DNA of 64,000 nt from Promethearchaeota archaeon (GTDB lineage Archaea; Asgardarchaeota; Lokiarchaeia; Sigyniarchaeales; SOKP01), in assembly GCA_016840085.1 (NCBI GenBank), contig JAEOTA010000058.1, positions 33,083-97,082 on the forward strand, in the 5' to 3' direction. Numbering within the stretch: position 1 is the first letter of the stretch; each line of letters begins with the position of its first letter. A program made the translations under genes and the position numbers. Shown one piece after another: positions 37,569-45,985 of this stretch. The notes under the pieces were generated by a model. The model worked only from the letters and a program-made list of their open reading frames with translations, did not search any database and was not told the DNA's origin.

Positions 37569-40064
37569 TTACAAATAATTTAAGTATTTAATTATATAAT
37601 TAACAAAATTTGCGTAATCTTCCTTACTATACTTCACTCCTAACCTAAATAAGTCATTTAAATATCGAATATGAGTCTTTAAAGCTAAAGGATAAGCAAA
37701 AAACAAAGCAATTAGTAAGGTAATAAGAAAATAAATAAAATTGATAAAAATTAATAAGAGACTAAAAACAATTAATGCAATTAAAATCCATCGAGAAAAT
37801 AGGTTAAATCTTTCGCTCCTTTTAAATTTATTAAAAAGTTCTTTTATACTAACATTTTCTTGACGAAACTTCTTTCTATCATGTCTAAAATCACTCTTAG
37901 GAGTCACCTCATCTTCAGCTTTCTTATATCTAGATATAGACAATAGAATTCTATAGTAAATATCTCGTGAGATCCTCTCATTTCTAATGGAATGACGCTT
38001 ACGATAAGTATAAAAAATTAATAAACCAAAAAATAATGATAAGATAATAGAATCAATGAAATCAAATAATATAATGATATCAAAAATTCGTAATACCAAC
38101 TGTAAGAAAAGAAAGATCATTATGAAGTGAATTGGAACGATGAATAAAAGACGAAAGTATCTATCATTATTAATGGATAATTTATAAAGCTGCTCTAACG
38201 AATATTTATCATATTTAGATGAAGGTTTGTAAAATGAATGATAACAAAAGACGCAAAACCTATTATTCGTGATTATTAGTCCTCCACATTGTGGGCAATT
38301 ATTAAACTCTATAAGTTCAGAAAATCCTTGTTCTTGACAATTTTTACATATTGAAGTAGATTCAAACTTAATTCCTGTTCCACAAATCGTACAATACTTT
38401 AACTCTTCAACATCTGTATCTGCAAATACTTCTTCAGAAGATCTACTTGGCAGCACTTCTTCTTTTGAATAATCAACAATCTCTAATTCTTCCAATCCTA
38501 ACAATTTATCTGCTTTTGGTGTTAAAGTATAAGTAAAAAAAGATTGTTGATGTCGGTCTTCTAATTTCTGAGATTCAAGAAAGTAATTAGTTACTAGAGA
38601 GTCCATGTAATTTAAATTCAATTTCACATCAGGATTGAATACCTTAGAAATACTATTTTCCTCAAAATATTTCTTTATTTGCGATAAAGAGGTATCCCCC
38701 CCCTCTAAACTAATGGAATTAATTGCTGTAAAAATCATTTTATTAAACTCATCTGCGTCTTTTGATACAGTAGGAGCTTTGCTTAACATCCTTTCTTCTT
38801 GTATTATGACTTTGTTATAATGAATCTTATATTTTGAAAAATTAAATAAATCAATTAATTTTAGAGCAATAAAAGATAAATAAAGAGCCATAGGTGGAAT
38901 ATATGAAGGAAAAGTATCTCTAACCACAATTGCGTTTTCTCCAATTTTATATGTAATTATGGCAGTTAGTAAAAAAGTCAAAATATAAGTGAACAAAAAG
39001 ATAGACACTATGAATGATCGAATTCCCTCCTGTATGGAATATTTACGATATTTTCTAGAGTATAATGAAGGTAATAAACTAGCTATATACAAAAGAATTA
39101 AGATAAGAATTGAAAGCCATATTGAAATCTCATATCTTAAAATATATGCTTTTGATACTATAGAAGATCTCCTTTGATTATATAACAAATAAATATCTAA
39201 AATGACAATGGAGATTGTATATAAGAAGATCTTTACTGTTGTCTTAAGGATGTTCTTTCTTTTTAAAGGATCTTTTGGCCTTAAGTGTTTAAGATTTACA
39301 GACTTCTTCTTTCTACTAGTCCCTCTACCATGAATTACTAGAATTGACACAATTACTATTAAAGAAAAGGTTGACCATAGTAATATTAAAAAAGGAATAT
39401 ATAAACTATTCTCTCTATAAGTACTAACATATCCACGCTGGATCTGTATTCCTGACTCCTCAACTCCACTCGATAAATTAATATCTGAAATCAAAATTCT
39501 ATCCCTTTCTACCCAAGACATATAAAAGGATAACTCAATATCCATTAATAGAGTAATTTCTTTTGTTTCATCTCCCTCCATTAGAAACTGACCAATATTG
39601 TTCCAATTAAAACTCGAATAATCTTCAAATATTGTATCTGAAAAACTTTTACTTGCTCTTAGAGAATAAGAATTTATCGACGTCTCAAGAATAATAGCCT
39701 GCGTCTCTTTTTGAGACTTCTTATCTGTATAATTTAGTCTAAGAGAAATGCTAATTTCAATATCTTCTAAATTATAGAATCCAGAATTCTTAATTTTATA
39801 TGGAAAACTAAGATAAACCTCCTGTGGTTCGCTAAAGTTAAGATTCATCTCCACAGGTGCACTTGGAATTTCGAGTTCTTTATATACTTGGGTAATAGAA
39901 ATTTGCTGGAAATACGTAGGAAGAAAAATTAAAAATAATCCTACAATAAATAAAGTAGGTTTAAGTATCATTTTTAGCTCAGTCCATCTTCTTGGAAAAG
40001 AGGGCCAATCTTTCATTGATTTCCATTTCTTTCCAAAATAATGTACTCTACTTTTAATGTTCAT
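37569..40064 (-). CDS. Large polytopic membrane protein with double zinc ribbon
   Basis: 831-aa membrane protein of unknown family. A helix near residues 35-52 is followed by an outside region of about 170 residues with strand-rich sequence. More helices follow near 220-245 and 270-400, then a cytosolic part with a helical region and a double zinc ribbon: YCTICGTGIKFESTSICKNC and NNCPQCGGLIITNNRFCVFC, eight cysteines in four CxxC knuckles. Two further pairs of helices end the protein. The layout (outside sensor-like part, membrane domain, zinc ribbon inside) suggests a signalling or assembly role, which is inference. First gene of the run to 35835; the inverted repeat at 40275-40334 lies upstream. 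Confidence 0.72.
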   Translation of the reverse strand: MNIKSRVHYFGKKWKSMKDWPSFPRRWTELKMILKPTLFIVGLFLIFLPTYFQQISITQVYKELEIPSAPVEMNLNFSEPQEVYLSFPYKIKNSGFYNLEDIEISISLRLNYTDKKSQKETQAIILETSINSYSLRASKSFSDTIFEDYSSFNWNNIGQFLMEGDETKEITLLMDIELSFYMSWVERDRILISDINLSSGVEESGIQIQRGYVSTYRENSLYIPFLILLWSTFSLIVIVSILVIHGRGTSRKKKSVNLKHLRPKDPLKRKNILKTTVKIFLYTISIVILDIYLLYNQRRSSIVSKAYILRYEISIWLSILILILLYIASLLPSLYSRKYRKYSIQEGIRSFIVSIFLFTYILTFLLTAIITYKIGENAIVVRDTFPSYIPPMALYLSFIALKLIDLFNFSKYKIHYNKVIIQEERMLSKAPTVSKDADEFNKMIFTAINSISLEGGDTSLSQIKKYFEENSISKVFNPDVKLNLNYMDSLVTNYFLESQKLEDRHQQSFFTYTLTPKADKLLGLEELEIVDYSKEEVLPSRSSEEVFADTDVEELKYCTICGTGIKFESTSICKNCQEQGFSELIEFNNCPQCGGLIITNNRFCVFCYHSFYKPSSKYDKYSLEQLYKLSINNDRYFRLLFIVPIHFIMIFLFLQLVLRIFDIIILFDFIDSIILSLFFGLLIFYTYRKRHSIRNERISRDIYYRILLSISRYKKAEDEVTPKSDFRHDRKKFRQENVSIKELFNKFKRSERFNLFSRWILIALIVFSLLLIFINFIYFLITLLIALFFAYPLALKTHIRYLNDLFRLGVKYSKEDYANFVNYIIKYLNYL

Positions 40065-40274
40065 GAAATCTTAAATTTTTCTTTAAACTGGATTATTACT
40101 ATATTAACATCAACATACTAATATAAATCATATTTATTTCTTTTGATAATAAACTTAATTTTAAATTGTCTTGTTTAATAGTTATTAAAAATTTCGCTAC
40201 ATTTTGAACTTCTAAAAAGTCTCTAAAATTAGAATTAAGAAAATAGAAGAATTTATTATTATAAAATAAAAAGA

Positions 40275-40334
40275 GACTCCTACCAGAAAAGTCTTTTCTG
40301 GCAAGAGGAAAACTTATCGGATCTGGTAGGAGTC
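40275..40334. repeat. Inverted-repeat element with GACTCCTACCAG ends
   Basis: Ends GACTCCTACCAG and CTGGTAGGAGTC pair perfectly over 12 bp. Inside, CCAGAAAAG and CTTTTCTGG form a second perfect 9-bp hairpin (40283-40301) that competes for the left CCAG. The element at 63672-63792 has nearly the same ends and the same AATAAAAAG preceding it. It could be a small RNA, a switching terminator in the leader of the 37569-40064 gene, or a miniature transposable element. Confidence 0.6.
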
Positions 40335-40367
40335 ATTATGTTATAAAATTAATAAAAAATATATTTT

Positions 40368-41525
40368 TTAAATACTTTTTCCATAAATATCAATATTTCC
40401 AGTTGTAGCACTTAAATCTAATGAGTAAATATAATTTGATGTGGTAATATAATCCAAGGAACCGAATCCTCCTAATAGTTCTAAGAAATTTCCTAAATCA
40501 TGATAATCAATATTACCTGTATCTGTATTAGCTGTATAAAATGAACCTACCATAGGACTTGTATCCTCAAAATCTATTCTAATGTTCCCAGTGGTAACAT
40601 CAACTGTTCCTGTTACATTATTTAACATTTCTGAATGTTGGTAGATTTGAATTATAACATTTCCTGTTGTCGCATCAATATCCCAATTGCTTGATTGTAT
40701 ATATATCATTTTGTAAGTTTTCATAGTTATTTTTCCTGTATCAGTTTTTCCTCGGATATTTCCTCCTATTTTACAGCTTGTAAAATTTAAATTTACATAT
40801 CCAGTAGTAGCTATAGCTTTAAAATCAGTTGTGATAGTTGTGTTCTTAGCAAAAAAGTCTATTGAACCAGTTGTAGCCTCTAGACTAATGTCAGTCCCAA
40901 TTATACTATTATCTAAATTCACTTCAATATTTCCAGTAGTCACTTTAACTTTCAAATTATTTGTAATTTCATTATTATTAGCGTTGAAATCTATTGAACC
41001 TGTAGTAACTTCTAAATCAAGTGTATCTACACTTATATTCTCTGGTACATTTATATCTATATCTCCAGTAGTAGCATCAGCATTAATATCAAAAACTACG
41101 TCAGTCCTAAGAGTAACATTGATAATTACTTTAGATGTAATAGAAAAAAATATCCAAGAAAGTTCTTTGGTTTCTAAAGAAAATGTTATTACTGAAGTAC
41201 TTTCATTTATCCATACTATCGGTTTGAAAATATCAGAGAAGGATTTTCCTTTCACTAAAGGTCCTCTAACAAGGATATCTACATCTAAATCCGCATAATG
41301 ATCCATAGGTGTCGAATTATACTTAATATTAATATTACCAATATCTGTATTTACTTTAATACTCTTCACAGGTGATGGAGTATCTGGTTTATAAGAAAAA
41401 TTATAAGAATCCTCAAATTTACCCCATGTTGTTGCCATTACAAGACCAAATGTTACTCCCCCACCAACAATAATTATGGAAATTATAAGTAAAGCTATTT
41501 TTCCACCTTTTCTCATTTTTCTCAA
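40368..41525 (-). CDS. DUF4097-like beta-repeat surface protein
   Basis: A 385-aa protein with an N-terminal membrane anchor (IALLIISIIIVGGGVTFGLVMA) and then an outside domain made of short beta repeats. The motif TTGNI/TTGSI/DTGNI recurs about every 20 residues (DTGNIDYH, ATTGSIDFFA, VTTGNIRIDF and others). This is the pattern of DUF4097/adhesin-like beta-solenoid proteins. No PGYN tail and no C-terminal helix; it ends in DIYGKSI after the last repeat, so it is held by the N-terminal anchor. Function unknown; adhesion or envelope stress sensing are inferences. It is on the same strand as its neighbours, separated from the gene at 40064 by about 300 nt with the inverted repeat. Confidence 0.78.
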   Translation of the reverse strand: MRKMRKGGKIALLIISIIIVGGGVTFGLVMATTWGKFEDSYNFSYKPDTPSPVKSIKVNTDIGNINIKYNSTPMDHYADLDVDILVRGPLVKGKSFSDIFKPIVWINESTSVITFSLETKELSWIFFSITSKVIINVTLRTDVVFDINADATTGDIDINVPENISVDTLDLEVTTGSIDFNANNNEITNNLKVKVTTGNIEVNLDNSIIGTDISLEATTGSIDFFAKNTTITTDFKAIATTGYVNLNFTSCKIGGNIRGKTDTGKITMKTYKMIYIQSSNWDIDATTGNVIIQIYQHSEMLNNVTGTVDVTTGNIRIDFEDTSPMVGSFYTANTDTGNIDYHDLGNFLELLGGFGSLDYITTSNYIYSLDLSATTGNIDIYGKSI

Positions 41526-41628
41526 CTTTTTTAAGATTTTTTATTATTAAAATTAGACAGTGATAATTAGTATTTAAATAAAATTTAGTCTAATTTTTGA
41601 GAATTTTTCTTATGGAATATAAATTAAT

Positions 41629-41961
41629 TCAAAAATAAATTATATTTAAAATATTGTTAAGTATTAGGAATAACTGCCAAATATTTAATATAGTAAGTCC
41701 AATAATAATTTCTATAGCTAAAAATTTTAATTTATATTTATTACATACATATCCAGCAATGATAAATATAATTGAAAAAATAATAAGGAGTACCGCTGAA
41801 ACTACTGGAAGATTTAGTACCATGGGATTATGCTCAGTGACCCCTGGAGATTGAATAGCAATTAAAGTTGTAATTAAGTCTAATGCTTTCAACCCAACAG
41901 TAAGAATACAATAACCAAAACTAAAATTATAAATATTAATCTTTATTGAACTTTCTTTCAT
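41629..41961 (-). CDS. Small four-helix membrane protein, DUF5658-like
   Basis: A 110-aa integral membrane protein with about three to four helices. The segment KALDLITTLIAIQSPGVTEHNPMV matches the LDxxTT...E.NP pattern typical of DUF5658-type small membrane proteins found widely in archaea. Function of that family is unknown. It lies 11 nt downstream of the large SBBP/FN3 gene and so is probably co-transcribed with it. Family assignment is from the motif only. Confidence 0.65.
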   Translation of the reverse strand: MKESSIKINIYNFSFGYCILTVGLKALDLITTLIAIQSPGVTEHNPMVLNLPVVSAVLLIIFSIIFIIAGYVCNKYKLKFLAIEIIIGLTILNIWQLFLILNNILNIIYF

Positions 41962-41972
41962 ATAACATTCAT

Positions 41973-44165
41973 TTATTTTTTATGCTTTTTATACACGATG
42001 ATCAAGATACTAAAAAGTATGCCAAATATAATCAAAAATATAATTTCTTGAGGAAATCTAAATTTATCTTTTTCTATTGGCTCTTGTGGGATAGGTGGTC
42101 TAGGAGGGAATGCAACTCTTACTTGAACGCAATCCGTAGAGAAATTCCCGTATTGGTTGTATGCAATGATTTTGTAATAATAAGTGCCGTTGTTTAAGCC
42201 TGATATATTATATCTATAAGTCGGCAAATCTAAAGAGGGGGTAAAATTAAGCAGAACAGAAACAGAAGAATTTATTTCAGAGATAAATGTAGAAGAGTTG
42301 TATATTACATAATACGAAGCAAACGAAGATTTTGTCCACATTAATTCAAATATACCATCTTTATCGGGATCAGTCGCATCTGTCGAAAAAGAAAAAGGAG
42401 TTGGAATCCTTCTAATATAAATCAGTATTTCATTTGATTTATGTTGGCCTGCATCATTTACCGCATTTACATAAACCCTATAATCATTTGTATCTAAATC
42501 ACTTATTAAATATGAGTTCTCAGTTATGTTATCTTTATACAGTGTAGTATTAATATAAAGCTCATAATAATCTACCCCTTGTGAAGGTGACCAAGAAAAA
42601 TTTACGGTTCCATCTTTATCAGGGAATTCAGCATCATGAAAAAGGAAAAATCCGCTTGGGGGGTATTGTACAGTAATATTAATAAGATTTGAGGTTGTAT
42701 TCCCATAATCGTTGAAGGCAACTACAATATAATAATATGTTCCTTCTTCTAAATTAGTGAAAGAAATTGTCCTATTCGTATTTCCTTCTACTATTTTAGT
42801 CACACTTGAATTTATTTCTGTAATTGATGAGTTTGATAGATACAATGAGTAATTTACAGCATCCAATGGCTCTGACCAAAATATATCAAATGTTCCATCA
42901 CTATCAGGGATTGTCGCATTATGTGTTAAATTAAAATTGCTTGGGCGAGGATTATATTTTGTTAAAAATAACTGATTATTTGCCTCGCCTGTAATGTAAA
43001 GACTGTCATCGAAATCAATGCATCCGCTATAAGCAATATCTTCTAAATTATCTCCTCTCATTCTATACCATTGATATTCTCCAGAACTGTTATATTTAAC
43101 AATACAGGCATCTTTACCTGCTGAACCGTAGCTCTCAGTATATCCTATAAGAAATAAATCAAAGAGACTATTATTAATGAGTTTATATCCAATATCTAAG
43201 TCAGTTCCTCCCCAGAGCTGTTGCCTTTCAAGTCCCCCTGTAGAATTAAATTTTAAAAGAGCAAAATCAGTACTTCCCAATCCATAACTTCTTGTATTGG
43301 CCAAGACAAATATTTCATCTAAGGTATTAGATATTATTGATCTCCCCTCATCAGAATTAGAGCCACCCCAAGTAATATTCCATCGCTGATTTCCATTACT
43401 ATCTAATTTCATAAGGATTAAATCCTCATTACCAGATGAATTCGTTTTTCCAGTAATAAAAATACTATCTGAATTATTAATTGTAATTCCATATCCGATA
43501 TCTGTCTCTGATGTGCTATAGATTTTATCCCATTCCAGTAAATAAGAAGTATTATACTTCAATGCAACAATATCTTCGGAAGAAGAAAATGAATTAGTAT
43601 ATCCGCTAATATAGATAAAATTTGAGTCACATTCTATACCATATCCTACATCCGAATATTTTCCTCCCCATGTTATATTACGCTGTAAATATCCAGAAGA
43701 ATCATAAGATAGTAAAAAAATATCATTGCTTTCACTTATCCCATAACTTGCTGTTCTCCCAGTCACATAAATATTTGTTGAAGTAGTATTGATATCTAAT
43801 GCATATGCAAAATCATCAAGCATTCCTCCCCATGAAACATTCCACATCATGCTTCCTGATGAATTATACTTGCATAATAATACATCATACGCACCTTTAG
43901 AAGAATTAAAAATATTTCCTGCAACATATATATTATGATTATCATCTGTTATGACATCTCGACCAATTGTCTGCTCATTCTCAAACAAGTCTTCCCATTC
44001 AAATTTTGAAGAAAAATGGGGAAGGTCTTGGCTCTTAAGTTCGGAATCTAAAAACGACATATTCTGAAGTGAAAATAAAGAAAATAAAAAGATTATGAAA
44101 GTAATACTAAAGTACCACTTCTTTTTATAATACTCCTTCATCTGAATTTTCATCATCTTTTTCAA
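41973..44165 (-). CDS. SBBP beta-propeller and fibronectin type III surface protein
   Basis: A 730-aa extracellular protein. After an N-terminal hydrophobic segment (WYFSITFIIFLFSLFSLQ) come about seven propeller blades with the SBBP pattern (MMWNVSWGGMLDDFAYALD, then YVTGRTASYG; WNITWGGSNSDEGRS and others), about residues 55-385. Three fibronectin-III-like domains follow, each opening PDxDGTF...WS/W and each with YYIVVAFNDYGN-like ends. A short Pro-rich stretch, a C-terminal helix (IIFLIIFGILFSILIIVY) and KKHKK anchor it. Likely a cell-surface adhesion or polysaccharide-binding protein. The DUF5658-like gene follows 11 nt later. It lacks the IPGYN tail of the NosD-type group, so its anchoring probably differs. 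Confidence 0.85.
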   Translation of the reverse strand: MKKMMKIQMKEYYKKKWYFSITFIIFLFSLFSLQNMSFLDSELKSQDLPHFSSKFEWEDLFENEQTIGRDVITDDNHNIYVAGNIFNSSKGAYDVLLCKYNSSGSMMWNVSWGGMLDDFAYALDINTTSTNIYVTGRTASYGISESNDIFLLSYDSSGYLQRNITWGGKYSDVGYGIECDSNFIYISGYTNSFSSSEDIVALKYNTSYLLEWDKIYSTSETDIGYGITINNSDSIFITGKTNSSGNEDLILMKLDSNGNQRWNITWGGSNSDEGRSIISNTLDEIFVLANTRSYGLGSTDFALLKFNSTGGLERQQLWGGTDLDIGYKLINNSLFDLFLIGYTESYGSAGKDACIVKYNSSGEYQWYRMRGDNLEDIAYSGCIDFDDSLYITGEANNQLFLTKYNPRPSNFNLTHNATIPDSDGTFDIFWSEPLDAVNYSLYLSNSSITEINSSVTKIVEGNTNRTISFTNLEEGTYYYIVVAFNDYGNTTSNLINITVQYPPSGFFLFHDAEFPDKDGTVNFSWSPSQGVDYYELYINTTLYKDNITENSYLISDLDTNDYRVYVNAVNDAGQHKSNEILIYIRRIPTPFSFSTDATDPDKDGIFELMWTKSSFASYYVIYNSSTFISEINSSVSVLLNFTPSLDLPTYRYNISGLNNGTYYYKIIAYNQYGNFSTDCVQVRVAFPPRPPIPQEPIEKDKFRFPQEIIFLIIFGILFSILIIVYKKHKK

Positions 44166-44514
44166 AAGATTTAACCTAGGGATTCTGGAATCCCAGAAAT
44201 CTGCCCTTAGTATCTAATATCTTACTTATTTTAGTAAATTTTAGGATGATTATGCTTATAAACATTGCGTATGGTTTGATTTGAATGATGTTACTCTCAT
44301 ATCTATATGTTAAAATGCTTAAGGTAAGATCTATACACAATATTACATTTCGCTTATAGTTACATAACAAATATGATTCACATTTGTAGATTTTAATTAT
44401 ACATCACTTAATGCTTATAAACCTATTTTAATGAAATTATTTAAAGGAAAAAGAGAATTTTTCTTATGGTGATTGCCCTTTTTGAATTTGAAAAATTTTC
44501 TCATTCTTTAAAAT
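44166..44514. other. Intergenic region upstream of the SBBP gene
   Basis: AT-rich, apparently non-coding; a 64-codon open frame (44176-44370, minus strand) has no recognisable protein character. It must hold the promoter of the SBBP gene, read on the minus strand. Confidence 0.45.
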
Positions 44515-44814
44515 TTATTCCCTCAAACTTTGAATGATTTTGGCATACATTTTTATTAACTCTTTAAAGAATTCTTCCTGTAGATAATCTTCTTCATTAA
44601 CCTTTTCTTGTAAAAAATTAAAAATCTTATCTATAACTAATCTAAAATCTTCTAACTCCTGCTTTTTAGATTCATTTTTTTCAAGTAATATTTCACAAAT
44701 CTTACTAACCGATTCTCGATAACTCGATGTATCAATATTATACTTTATTTTAATAGTATCTATTTTATCCAATATTTCTGAATTAAGTGCTATTGACACT
44801 TTTGGCTTTCCCAT
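44515..44814 (-). CDS. Ribbon-helix-helix DNA-binding protein
   Basis: Small regulator of 99 aa. The start KPKVSIALNSEILDKIDTIKIKY is a CopG/Arc-type strand-helix, followed by YRESVSKICEILLEKNESKK as the second helix; the rest is a long amphipathic helix that may dimerise or bind a partner. Starting at the ATG at 44814 removes 14 unlikely residues and avoids overlap with the gene upstream. It lies 22 nt after the 102-aa gene on the same strand, so the two form a pair that could be a toxin-antitoxin or regulator module. Confidence 0.65.
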   Translation of the reverse strand: MGKPKVSIALNSEILDKIDTIKIKYNIDTSSYRESVSKICEILLEKNESKKQELEDFRLVIDKIFNFLQEKVNEEDYLQEEFFKELIKMYAKIIQSLRE

Positions 44815-44836
44815 TGTTTTTAACCTCACAATAGAA

Positions 44837-45145
44837 CTAATGTGGTATAAATTCATGTTTTAATGAATCTTTTAATTGTATGAGAATAGAATGTTTATCA
44901 ACTTCATCCAAGTGCGTAATATCAACACCAACACTATTATACGTCTGAGGGAAGGAGATATTGAGATATGAAATTGCAAGATTTATGCCATTTGCAATGA
45001 CTTCCTTACTTTTTCTTTCTTTCGTTAATTTCATTAATGTAAGTAAAGTCTTACTTACTAAGATTGTAATTTCTCTACGAGAATAAGGTCCACTCTCAAG
45101 ATATTCAACTATTTTTATATAACAATTAATATCAAAATCATCCAT
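44837..45145 (-). CDS. Small helical protein paired with the RHH protein
   Basis: A 102-aa protein from the ATG at 45145 (MDDFDINCYIKIVEYLES); a GTG at 45181 would add 12 residues. It is mainly helical (REITILVSKTLLTLMKLTKERKSKEVIANGINLAISYL) with no catalytic motif I know. The tight spacing to the RHH gene (22 nt) suggests a shared function. It diverges from the AbrB-type gene at 45343, so regulators on both sides may act on the shared upstream region. Confidence 0.55.
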   Translation of the reverse strand: MDDFDINCYIKIVEYLESGPYSRREITILVSKTLLTLMKLTKERKSKEVIANGINLAISYLNISFPQTYNSVGVDITHLDEVDKHSILIQLKDSLKHEFIPH

Positions 45146-45342
45146 TACTAATTTTTCTCTATTTAATATTGAAAACACCAAGATTTTTGCATCTTTTTTA
45201 TACTATGACTATTAATATACCACAATAGTAGTCATTGGAATAAAAAAAGAAAACTCTATATTTAAATGTTGGCATTGATATAATTAAATTAAATAAGAAA
45301 AAATAATCATATTTATGACTACAATACAAATTACGATTAACT

Positions 45343-45516
45343 ATGAATGGAAAACCGACAAAATACTACAAATTTGAATCCTCTGGATCTGGAAGAGTCA
45401 ATATCCCGATTGCTCTAGCAGAAGCTTTAAATTGGGAGCATAATGACCAAATTAATATAATAATCCGAACCATTGATGGACAGACAGGATTATTTCTCTT
45501 TAAGAAGGGAGACTAA
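45343..45516 (+). CDS. AbrB/SpoVT-type swapped-hairpin regulator
   Basis: A 57-aa protein: YYKFESSGSGRVNIPIALAEALNWEHNDQINIIIRTIDGQ. This is the AbrB/MazE swapped-hairpin pattern (G-R-V-x-I-P, then LNWExxDxI, where the family has lgl..GD.v). These dimers bind DNA and often serve as antitoxins or operon repressors. It lies divergently from the small helical/RHH pair and 95 nt upstream of the genes at 45612 and 45986, so it may control that group. TATA-like sequence (TATTTAAATG) is present near 45260. Confidence 0.75.
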   Translation: MNGKPTKYYKFESSGSGRVNIPIALAEALNWEHNDQINIIIRTIDGQTGLFLFKKGD

Positions 45517-45611
45517 ATAATCATTTAATGACAAGGTCATACTTTTATCAATTCTTTTTCCATTATTATTATTAGATGGATTAATTTTGAATTTAAAAAA
45601 GGATTATAAAA

Positions 45612-45959
45612 ATGAATGATAAAGATCCAGATTTTGAATTAGAATTTCTTTTTATTATAGAATGTAAAGGAACTAAAGCTCCATTAGGAGAAGAAGGTAA
45701 ATATGTTAACTGGACATCACGATTTTACAGGGTTCTCAATGATTTGTATGAGAAATATGATATCATTACTTTCAATATTGAGAAAGGAATTTCAAAACAT
45801 CCAATCTTTGATGGAGTAAAAGAAATTATTCCTATGATAATCCAAACTGAAGGGATTTTCGACAATCTATATGGATTTACTACACATAGGTATATTAAAG
45901 CATTAGAAAGACTTGAACATTATAAAAAATCAGGTACAATTTATGAATTATTTAATTGA
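45612..45959 (+). CDS. Hypothetical protein upstream of TOPRIM-like gene
   Basis: Unknown 115-aa protein: FELEFLFIIECKGTKAPLGEEGKYVNWTS, then a helix and TFNIEKGISKHPIFDGVKEIIPMI. The FIIECKGTKAP stretch resembles the core strand of a restriction-nuclease fold (E-C-K). The E-x-K pattern with upstream acidic DPDFELEF could be a minimal PD-(D/E)xK nuclease, but the rest of the fold is not evident. It is followed 26 nt later by the TOPRIM-like gene, which suggests co-function. Confidence 0.55.
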   Translation: MNDKDPDFELEFLFIIECKGTKAPLGEEGKYVNWTSRFYRVLNDLYEKYDIITFNIEKGISKHPIFDGVKEIIPMIIQTEGIFDNLYGFTTHRYIKALERLEHYKKSGTIYELFN

Positions 45960-45985
45960 AAGAACAAAAAGGAAGAGTGTTTAAA

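Noticed and set aside
44176..44370. 64-codon minus-strand ORF upstream of the SBBP gene
   Set aside because: Composition is not protein-like, there is no start context, and it lies in the expected promoter region.
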